Source: Roseicyclus sp.
Lineage (GTDB): Bacteria; Pseudomonadota; Alphaproteobacteria; Rhodobacterales; Rhodobacteraceae
Length of the DNA: 14,259 nucleotides
Assembly (NCBI GenBank): GCA_018401055.1
Contig: JAGYLB010000131.1
Span: forward strand, 18,266 to 32,524
Direction: 5' to 3'
Both the position numbers and the translations under genes were made by a program. The notes under the pieces were generated by a model. That model saw nothing but the letters and a program-made list of their open reading frames with translations, was not told the origin of the DNA and ran no database searches. Below, one piece after another: positions 1-5,555 of the stretch. How positions within the stretch are numbered: position 1 is the stretch's first letter; the number at the start of each line of letters is the position of its first letter.

Positions 1-1303
1 GAGCCAGCGTATCGACTGTTGGCGGGTCTGGGCATCCCGCAGCAGCTGCTCCAGCTGGCGCAGCTCCAGTAGCACCCGCTTGCTGAGGACTTGGCAAGCC
101 AGTCGGCTGCTGCTCCAGGCCCTGGCGCTGGCTGGCTTCTTGCCCCAGCTTTTCGAGTTCCGCGCGCAGGCGCGCCAGTGACTCGGCGGTACTGGTGCGG
201 TCCACCAGCCGCAGGAGCAATTGCTGGCGCTGCTCAAGCGTTTGCCGCTGTTGGGTAAGGGCCGCCATGCTCTGGTTGTGTTGCAGCTCGGCCGCCTCCA
301 ACTCCGCCTGCCGGGCTTCGGCTCCAGCGGCATTGACTTCCAGGGTGGCCAACGTTTTCTGCCGCTCGTCCAGCTCGCTCTGGAGAGCATCGAGCTGCTG
401 CAGGCTTAGCGCTGCAGCGTCATGGCGCAGCCGGATGGGCTCGAGGGCCCTTGCTGGCCAGCTCGATGGCTGCATCAAGCGACCAGCGGCCTCCGCCCCG
501 TCCGCCAGACGTTTTTGGAGCTCTATCAGATCCGGCAGGTCCTGCGCCTGCAGCCGCTTTAGCTCTTGGCAGATGTCCGCCAGCTCTTCTCCGGCGGTTT
601 CGTACTCCGCCAAACGGGCCAGTGCCATGGCCATCCGGGATTGGGCTTCCTTGAAGGCTTCTTCCCGCTCATAGAGCGGGGAGTTTCTCTTGGTGCCGCG
701 GGTGGTGAAGTTCTCCGCCAGTGCTGCTTCGATGGACTGCTCCACCCTTTGGTCGAGGGGCGACTGCTGGACTGCGGCCCCGCCACTGCGCTCCAGCTGC
801 AGGCGCAGCTGATCGAAGTCGTAGTGGGTTTTGTTAGTCGTCAGCAGGTCGTTGCCCGAGAGGCCTTGACGCACCCAGAGATGGGCCCAGCGGCTGGGCA
901 GCACCGTGCCGGCCTGTTTGCTGCCCACGATCTCTCCGACACCCAGCAGTACAGCCAATGCATCTTCTGCCGCAGGTCCTGTGAGCGACCTGCCGCTACT
1001 TTCGGCCTGCAGCGTTACCTGCCCGGTGGCACCACTGAAGCGCTTGCGCAGGGTCCAGCTGTCGCCCTTGGCTGCAAAGCCGATCTGCACCACCGGCTGG
1101 CCCATGTGCAGCCGCGACTGCAGCGCCTCGACCGGCGCACCTGTGGCGGACGCCTTGAGGAACAGGGCCCGGTGCAGAGCTTCCACCAGGGTGCTCTTAC
1201 CGGATTCATTGGGGCCGCCAATCAGGGTGAGCCGGGGCGAAAAGTTGAGTTCCAGGTCGCCATGGAGGCGAACGTTCTGGAGTTGGCAGTTGAGGAGACG
1301 CAT
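1..1303 (-). CDS. SbcC-like AAA ATPase (SMC/Rad50 family), partial, with frameshifts
   Basis: This is the N-terminal part of a large ATPase that would pair with the SbcD-like nuclease encoded next to it, acting in double-strand-end and hairpin processing in the cytoplasm. Translating the minus strand from the ATG at 1303 gives a start MRLLNCQLQNVRLHG and a Walker A motif GPNESGKST at about residues 30-38, followed by a long Leu/Gln/Glu-rich stretch typical of the coiled-coil arm. The gene runs off the left edge, so the C-terminal Walker B half is not seen. The frame is open, but the protein-like reading changes frame near 480-445 (apparently two compensating indels) and again near 115, where another frame reads as good coiled coil. 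The start lies 6 nt after the sbcD stop, so the two genes form an operon. It could equally be called a YhaN-like AAA ATPase; the paired gene favours SbcC. Confidence 0.78.
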   Translation of the reverse strand, partial: MRLLNCQLQNVRLHGDLELNFSPRLTLIGGPNESGKSTLVEALHRALFLKASATGAPVEALQSRLHMGQPVVQIGFAAKGDSWTLRKRFSGATGQVTLQAESSGRSLTGPAAEDALAVLLGVGEIVGSKQAGTVLPSRWAHLWVRQGLSGNDLLTTNKTHYDFDQLRLQLERSGGAAVQQSPLDQRVEQSIEAALAENFTTRGTKRNSPLYEREEAFKEAQSRMAMALARLAEYETAGEELADICQELKRLQAQDLPDLIELQKRLADGAEAAGRLMQPSSWPARALEPIRLRHDAAALSLQQLDALQSELDERQKTLATLEVNAAGAEARQAELEAAELQHNQSMAALTQQRQTLEQRQQLLLRLVDRTSTAESLARLRAELEKLGQEASQRQGLEQQPTGLPSPQQAGATGAAPAGAAAAGCPDPPTVDTLA

Positions 1304-1309
1304 GGCGGG

Positions 1310-2493
1310 TCAGCGGGTAGTGGCAAAGCGGAAGAGTTCACAGAGGGCGGTGCGGATCCGGCTGGCCTCCTCGGAATCGGGGTCGCTCTCACGGCTCAGG
1401 CGCTGCTGCAGCTGCTGGGCCACCTGGGCGATCAAGGGGTCTTCGCTGCGGGCGGTGAGCTGCTCCAGTTCGGCGGCCTCGGGAGCCTGCTGGCATTCGC
1501 CCTTGATGCGCAGGCGCAGCAGCCGGTTCTGCAGGTCGTCGAGCAGTTGCTGGTAGCGGCGGTGGCCCGCCAGGCTGAGGCTGCCGCTCACCTCCAGCCA
1601 CGCAGCAGGTCGCGGGCGACCCGACCGGCCGTGAGCTCCTCCAGCTGGCGCTCAAAACGATCGAGATCGCCATCACCGCTGAAGCGCATCTGGAGGTTGT
1701 GCCATTGGATGCGGCCCGTGGACTCCGACCTCACCTCCGGCGTTCCCCCGCGTTGCAGCTCCACCAGCAACACCTGACCGCGCTGGTTGTCATCGCCTTG
1801 GTCGAAGCGGTCCGGCTCAGGCGTGCCGGGATACCAGGCCTGGGCAGACACCTGCTTGAGGTTGTGCCAATCCCCCAGGGCGACGTAATCCATTTGATCA
1901 GCTGGCAGGGCCACCAGGTCGATCAGGTTGTTGGCGCCGGCCTGGGACTCCTCGTCGCCTTCGTAGTCCCGCCCCCCGAAGCCATGCACGCCGCCATGGG
2001 CGAGCACAATGCAGGGCCGGTCGGTTGGCGAGCTGCTCCAATCGAGACCCCGCAGCCACTGGGTGGGATCACTGCTGTCCTGGTTGCGCAGCAGCGGGCA
2101 GGGCAGCACCACGGCCTCATCGAGCACTAGGGGCTGACGCTCTAGCAGCAGTTGCAGGTTGGGGGCCTGTTGGCGCTGGTGACGCTGGAAGTCGTCGCGA
2201 TGCCACACCGTGCCGGGGGCACCGTGGTCATGGTTGCCGGGGATCACCAGGACCGGCACCCCCATCTCACCGATCAGCTCGAGTACCTCCAGCACGGCGG
2301 TGGGGTCGGGCGTCGGCGAATCGAAGAGATCCCCTGCCACCAGCACCAGCTGGGCGGCCTGGAGACGCACCACATCACGGATGCGGCCAACAGCTGCAAT
2401 GCGCTCCTGCTGCAGCCGGAAGCGCTTCTGGTCGTCGGCAACAGCCCCGTAGGGCTTGCCGATCTGCCAGTCGGCGGTGTGGATGATGCGCAT
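1310..2493 (-). CDS. SbcD-like DNA repair exonuclease (Mre11 family), frameshifted near 1600
   Basis: This is a metallophosphoesterase-type nuclease, the catalytic partner of the SbcC-like ATPase downstream. Family motifs appear in order: HTADWQIG at residues 5-12, AGDLFD, PGNHDHG, a LAHGGVHG histidine block, and GDWHN. The first reading frame covers 2493-1588 (301 aa) and ends abruptly in ...RDLLRGWR. The Mre11-like C-terminal part continues in another frame (1591-1310, from SGSLSLAGHRR to the stop at 1310). One missing base near 1597-1603 would restore ...LLR-x-LEVSGSLSL, so I annotate one gene with a 1-nt frameshift, either a sequencing error or a mutation. The usual metal-binding His of the D-x-H motif is Gln here (ADWQ). 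The start ATG at 2493 directly precedes the conserved N-terminus. Confidence 0.85.
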
Positions 2494-2635
2494 TGAGATC
2501 TAGCTGCCCTACTGGACATCACTGTCCCACCTCTAGGGGGACGGCTGCTGAGTTGTTGTGCGAATGACGAGCTGGGTTAGCCTGCTCCTATCTCGTATCC
2601 GTGTATCAACAAGGCGAGGCCACCGTTCTAGACCT
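2494..2635. other. Intergenic region upstream of sbcD
   Basis: There is no gene here. The stretch separates the sbcD start from the small minus-strand gene, so it must hold sbcD 5' sequence, but I see no promoter worth calling. The 12-mer TGCGAATGACGA at 2559-2570 recurs at 2861-2872, followed in both places by a similar GCTGGG(T/C)T tract. Confidence 0.4.
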
Positions 2636-2788
2636 TCAGCCCTTCACGCTCTGCACGATGACCTCCTTGGCGCCGGTCTGGGAGCGGATCTGGGCCTTGA
2701 TCTGGTCGCGGTCCCGGGAGGCGACCTCACCGCTCCAGGTGTGGGAGCGGTTGTTCTGGTCGATCCAGCGGGCGGTGGCGTAGGGCAT
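2636..2788 (-). CDS. Small conserved-looking protein, 50 aa
   Basis: On the minus strand an ATG at 2788 opens a 50-codon frame ending in TGA at 2636-2638. The product begins MPYATARWIDQNNRSHTWSG and ends in IVQSVKG. It is basic, hydrophilic and compact, with an RDRDQIKAQIRSQTGA helix followed by a beta-like KEVIVQSV strand. It looks like a real small folded domain: codon use is GC-rich like the neighbours, and the overlapping frames give low-complexity Pro/Arg/Ser text. It has no signal peptide or membrane segment, and I do not recognise a function. There is no clear Shine-Dalgarno; an A/T-rich stretch precedes the start. It is co-oriented with sbcD-sbcC and 142 nt upstream of sbcD. Confidence 0.6.
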   Translation of the reverse strand: MPYATARWIDQNNRSHTWSGEVASRDRDQIKAQIRSQTGAKEVIVQSVKG

Positions 2789-3391
2789 GGGGAATTAAAT
2801 GATTTGGGCTGACTGCGAGGCCAGAATGCCTCCAGCAAGAGACAGATTGACCCAATCTCATGCGAATGACGACTGCTGGGCTTGCGGGAGGAGGGCTAGC
2901 GCAAAAAATACAGCCATATTCCGGGTCTTTGACTGAGGCTAGTGATGGTACAGCAGTTACAGCTCTACGCCATGGCGGATTCCGATGGATCCCTGCAGCA
3001 CTCGGATCGATTGGCGAATGCAAGCCGCAACTATATTCGGCAATCTGCCAGTCGGCAGTGTGGAGGATGCACACATACCTTGGTTGGGCTAGAGGCCAGA
3101 ACTGTTGCAGGACCAGGATGAAGTATTGCCAGACTTGCGCGAACGACCAATCCGCATGCGCCATGGGTCGCGCCAGAGGCTCCAAAGGAATAGGCTCCAT
3201 CGTGATGCGAGATGATTCAGGCTACATAACCAGAGCTGACACAGGCACTAAGCCTCTAGAAGCGCCAGCCATCAGCATGAGGACAGTGCAAGGTTGCCAG
3301 CGAAGCCGGTGCAGGATTAAACTCGCGAGAGAGGATCCCATATACCTGCAAACGCACGTAAAACTTATTTTAACATTAATTTTCAACAGAG
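2789..3391. other. Gene-poor junction region between the repair genes and the accessory island
   Basis: This 600-nt stretch has no convincing gene. The open frames across it on either strand (for example plus 2860-3438, minus 2727-3200) give protein text without domain character. It contains the sbcD-start-like remnant at 3043-3074 and the second copy of TGCGAATGACGA at 2861-2872. The last 40 nt before 3392 are strongly A/T-rich (AAAACTTATTTTAACATTAA) and probably hold the promoter of the LRV gene, but no clear -35/-10 pair can be chosen. Confidence 0.5.
3043..3074 (-). pseudogene. Remnant resembling the 5' end of sbcD
   Basis: These 32 nt match the first codons of the intact sbcD (2462-2493) at 28 of 32 positions. 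On the minus strand they read VCILHTADWQI against MRIIHTADWQI in sbcD, including the conserved Mre11 motif I. Similarity stops at once on both sides (the next residues are AEYSCG instead of GKPYGA), and the frame downstream has no further nuclease motifs. It is either a leftover from a duplication or rearrangement at the island edge or the start of a diverged second copy; chance similarity is unlikely but not excluded. Confidence 0.45.
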
Positions 3392-5140
3392 ATGAATCTG
3401 GAGAACTTAACGACTATCGAGAAGCGAGTTCTAGCTGAATCAGGGGACACGGATGCCCCGACCCTCCAGCGCCTCACTCAAGATGGCAACTCTTACGTTA
3501 AAAGAGCTGCATTGGAAAGCCTCAAGCGCATCGATTTTGGGCAGAAGTTACCTGATGACTGGCGGCAACTGAGCGAGCAGGACTGCATTGATAAATTAAA
3601 TAGTCAACGCACAGATTGTAAGGTTTTAGAAGTTTTAGTATATTCTCGTAGTTGGCGTATTCGACAGGCTGTTGCATGCCATGGGAATACACCAGATTCC
3701 ATAATCGAACTGCTGGCCAATGATAAGAACTTTGACGTTCGCCAGGCGGTCTTTGATCGGCATCTACCACAAGAGTGGCGGAACCTGGATGACGACGAAC
3801 GCATTGAGCGGCTCAAGGAGGGACCGGTGCCTGTGGATGTGCTGGAACTGCTGGCCATCTCGGCAGAGTGGCGCGTCCGCCAGGCCGTGGCGCTGCATGA
3901 GGGAACGCCGGATGCGGTGCTCAATCAGCTGGCGAAGGACGATGATTATGATGTGAAGCAGGCGATCGAGGACCGCCGCCTGCCAGTGGAGTGGCGCCAC
4001 CTCGATGAGGACGAGCGGATCGAGAAGCTGGCAGAGCTAACTGTGCCGCCTGAGGTGCTGGAGGTGCTCTCCCACTCCGGCAGCTGGACCGTTCGGCAGG
4101 CGGTGGCTGGCAACCGCTCGGTGGATGAGGCCATCCTCAACCAACTGAAGGATGACAACGACTGGGATGTGGCGGCGGCGGCGCGGGATGGGCTGCTCAA
4201 CCGCAAGCTGCCGGAACAGTGGCGCCTGCTGGATGACGACGAACGCATTGAGCGGCTCAAGGAGGGACCGGTGCCTGTGGATGTGCTGGAACTGCTGGCC
4301 ATCTCGGCAGAGTGGCGCGTCCGCCAGGCCGTGGCGCTGCATGAGGGAACGCCGGATGCGGTGCTCAATCAGCTGGCGAAGGACGATGCTTCTGATGTGA
4401 AGCAGGCGATCGAGGACCGCCGCCTGCCGGTGGAGTGGCGCTACCTCGACGAGTATCAGCGCTCAACGAAACTATCCAACGATAGTGCAACACTAGAAGT
4501 CCTAGACGTGTTGTCAGGCTCATCTAAATGGAGGGTCCGACAAGCAGTTGCTAACAACGCCAAGGCTTCGGATAAGATGCTAAAAGAGCTGGCAAGAGAT
4601 AGTGATTTCGATGTGGCCTCAGCTGCACGAGAAGCCCTACTGCTTCGCAGGCTTCCCATTGAATGGCAGGCGCTAGATACTAGCCAAAAGATTAACAGGG
4701 TAATGAATGGAAAGACAACAGATGAAGTGCTTGAAGCGCTTGCTTTGTCTGCGACTCAAGAGATACGAGAAGCAGTGGCATCATCCTTGAAAACACCGAT
4801 TGAATTACTTCGCACTTTAAGCAAGGATGAAGATGATGACGTGAAGATAATCGCGAAGGAAACCATGATTCGGAGGCTGTTACCGAAAGAGTGGATGGAT
4901 TTAGATGACCCACAGATAGTTGACAGACTGCATCAACAATCGGCTTCGCAAGAAGTTCTAGAGACTCTTGCAATGAGTGGATCGCGATATATCCGTGATG
5001 CTGTTGCTTCCAATGTTAACGCCACAATTCCAATCCTCCTTGCCATGAAAGAGGATTCATCCACTCCTGTGCGTATTCAGAATCTACTTCGCAAGAGATG
5101 GGCAGTGCCCGCACAGGCAAGTGCCGAGAGTATGCAATAG
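3392..5140 (+). CDS. LRV/HEAT-like repeat protein with seven 72-76 residue repeats
   Basis: The product is 582 aa and made almost entirely of repeats. Each unit starts with (R/K)-x-LPxEW...LDxDERI, continues with VLExLAxSxxWRVRQAVA, and ends with TPxxxLxxLAxDxxxDVxxA. Units begin with LP at about residues 53, 125, 197, 273, 345, 421 and 497, after a shorter N-terminal half-repeat. The VRQAVA and DVKQA phrases are those of leucine-rich-repeat-variant/HEAT solenoids, which bind proteins or nucleic acids; no catalytic domain, signal peptide or membrane segment is visible. The central units (nt 3785-4449) are nearly identical copies and GC-rich, while the N- and C-terminal units are more diverged and A/T-richer. 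The ATG at 3392 is preceded by a weak CAGAG. The gene ends 21 nt before the retron promoter, in the same direction. Its function is unknown; it may be separate cargo or linked to the retron. Confidence 0.85.
   Translation: MNLENLTTIEKRVLAESGDTDAPTLQRLTQDGNSYVKRAALESLKRIDFGQKLPDDWRQLSEQDCIDKLNSQRTDCKVLEVLVYSRSWRIRQAVACHGNTPDSIIELLANDKNFDVRQAVFDRHLPQEWRNLDDDERIERLKEGPVPVDVLELLAISAEWRVRQAVALHEGTPDAVLNQLAKDDDYDVKQAIEDRRLPVEWRHLDEDERIEKLAELTVPPEVLEVLSHSGSWTVRQAVAGNRSVDEAILNQLKDDNDWDVAAAARDGLLNRKLPEQWRLLDDDERIERLKEGPVPVDVLELLAISAEWRVRQAVALHEGTPDAVLNQLAKDDASDVKQAIEDRRLPVEWRYLDEYQRSTKLSNDSATLEVLDVLSGSSKWRVRQAVANNAKASDKMLKELARDSDFDVASAAREALLLRRLPIEWQALDTSQKINRVMNGKTTDEVLEALALSATQEIREAVASSLKTPIELLRTLSKDEDDDVKIIAKETMIRRLLPKEWMDLDDPQIVDRLHQQSASQEVLETLAMSGSRYIRDAVASNVNATIPILLAMKEDSSTPVRIQNLLRKRWAVPAQASAESMQ
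3785..4005 (+). repeat. Intragenic direct repeat, copy 1 (partner 4229-4449)
   Basis: This 221-nt segment recurs 444 nt downstream with only four differences; the first 160 nt (3785-3944 and 4229-4388) are identical. The spacing equals 148 codons, exactly two protein repeat units, so the frame is kept. It points to recent unequal recombination or gene conversion within the LRV gene. Confidence 0.95.
4229..4449 (+). repeat. Intragenic direct repeat, copy 2 (partner 3785-4005)
   Basis: This is the second copy of the 221-nt segment. Differences from copy 1 are at 4389, 4392, 4429 and 4442. The first two turn the acidic Asp-Tyr of copy 1 into Ala-Ser in the turn before DVKQAIED; the fourth turns His into Tyr. 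Confidence 0.95.
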
Positions 5141-5161
5141 ATGCATGAGCTGCCAACGGTC

Positions 5162-5190
5162 TTGACATTGAAGGGGGCTTATCTCATAAT
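5162..5190 (+). promoter_or_regulatory. Promoter of the retron ncRNA and probably the operon
   Basis: A consensus -35 TTGACA at 5162-5167 is followed, after exactly 17 nt, by a CATAAT -10 at 5185-5190 (one mismatch to TATAAT). This predicts transcription starting around 5196-5198, which coincides with the first base of the a1 repeat at 5197. That agreement is independent support for the ncRNA 5' end. Confidence 0.85.
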
Positions 5191-5196
5191 AGATCT

Positions 5197-5214
5197 AGGT
5201 GCATGGTCTTCCTA
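5197..5214 (+). repeat. a1 inverted repeat of the retron RNA
   Basis: AGGTGCATGGTCTTCCTA pairs with a2 at 5408-5425. The pair brings the branching G5215 next to the msd 3' end for priming, as in characterised retrons. Confidence 0.88.
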
Positions 5215-5286
5215 GCAATTCGCCTCGGTGCTTCGCCGAGGCAGTGTTCACGCCTCTCATCCACCATCGGCTGCCGATGTCATTCA

Positions 5287-5374
5287 GCGGCAACGGGCAA
5301 AAATGCCCGAAGCGCTTTGCTGAATCGACTGCAAGCAGTCACTTCGCGCTCCGGGCGTTTTTGCCCGCTGCCGC
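5287..5374 (+). repeat. msd stem-loop
   Basis: The arms 5287-5315 and 5346-5374 form an imperfect 29-position hairpin, expected to be the double-stranded body of the msDNA. Each arm is also self-complementary: CGGGCAAAAATGCCCG at 5294-5309 and CGGGCGTTTTTGCCCG at 5352-5367. A cruciform-like alternative fold is therefore possible. Confidence 0.88.
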
Positions 5375-5407
5375 CTACAGCGATCGTCACCGATCTCAGC
5401 TGGATAG

Positions 5408-5425
5408 TAGGAAGATCTTGCACCT
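5408..5425 (+). repeat. a2 inverted repeat of the retron RNA
   Basis: TAGGAAGATCTTGCACCT is the partner of a1. Reverse transcription should start on the template just 5' of this repeat. Confidence 0.88.
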
Positions 5426-5555
5426 CCCTTTTGCTTCAGCTGAATGCCAGCGATAACCCCCACACGCATTCGGCTGGCAGCACGTTTTTGTACGGATGAG
5501 CTGGCAATTTCCCTGCTGATTCGTAGCTGGGGTGATGACATCAGAGTTTTGATCC
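5426..5555 (+). promoter_or_regulatory. Leader between the ncRNA and the first retron gene, with alternative hairpins
   Basis: TGCCAGC (5445-5451) can pair with either of two GCTGGCA copies (5473-5479 and 5500-5506), while the overlapping GAATGC (5442-5447) can pair with GCATTC (5466-5471). These folds exclude each other. A T-run (5485-5489) follows the first stem by five bases. This could separate the ncRNA from the mRNA by attenuation or processing, but that is inference. An open frame from the ATG at 5444 crosses the region in another phase. Confidence 0.35.

Larger units (their letters stand above)
5197..5425 (+). ncRNA. Retron msr-msd non-coding RNA
   Basis: This RNA is the template and primer for the reverse transcriptase encoded downstream. 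Its ends form an inverted repeat, a1 5197-5214 with a2 5408-5425: 16 of 18 positions pair by Watson-Crick, one is G-U and one is mismatched. Directly after a1 is TAGC, placing the candidate branching guanosine at G5215 as in known retrons. The msr part has hairpins GCCTCGG/CCGAGGC (5222-5228 with 5236-5242) and CATCGG/CCGATG (5265-5270 with 5274-5279). The msd part is a long stem, 5287-5315 with 5346-5374 (26 Watson-Crick pairs, one G-U and two A-C mismatches of 29), with an inner hairpin GACTGCAAGCAGTC at 5327-5340. A further bulged hairpin lies at 5378-5402. No protein-like frame fits this stretch. The exact msDNA ends cannot be read from sequence alone. Confidence 0.88.

Noticed and set aside
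566..1777. Long plus-strand ORF (403 codons) opposite sbcC/sbcD
   Set aside because: It lies antisense to a Walker A-bearing sbcC reading and to the sbcD end; its translation has no domain character and reflects GC-rich codon structure on the other strand.
2860..3438. Plus-strand ORF of 192 codons
   Set aside because: It runs through the sbcD-like remnant and into the LRV gene start in another frame; the protein text is unstructured and the frame has no ribosome site.
3785..4449. CRISPR-like or minisatellite repeat
   Set aside because: The repeat is in-frame protein-coding duplication with no spacers; the unit is 222-228 nt and encodes LRV/HEAT motifs.
5199..5499. Plus-strand ORFs inside the msr-msd region
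   Set aside because: The inverted repeats and promoter explain this stretch as structured RNA; the translations follow the palindromes and look like no protein.
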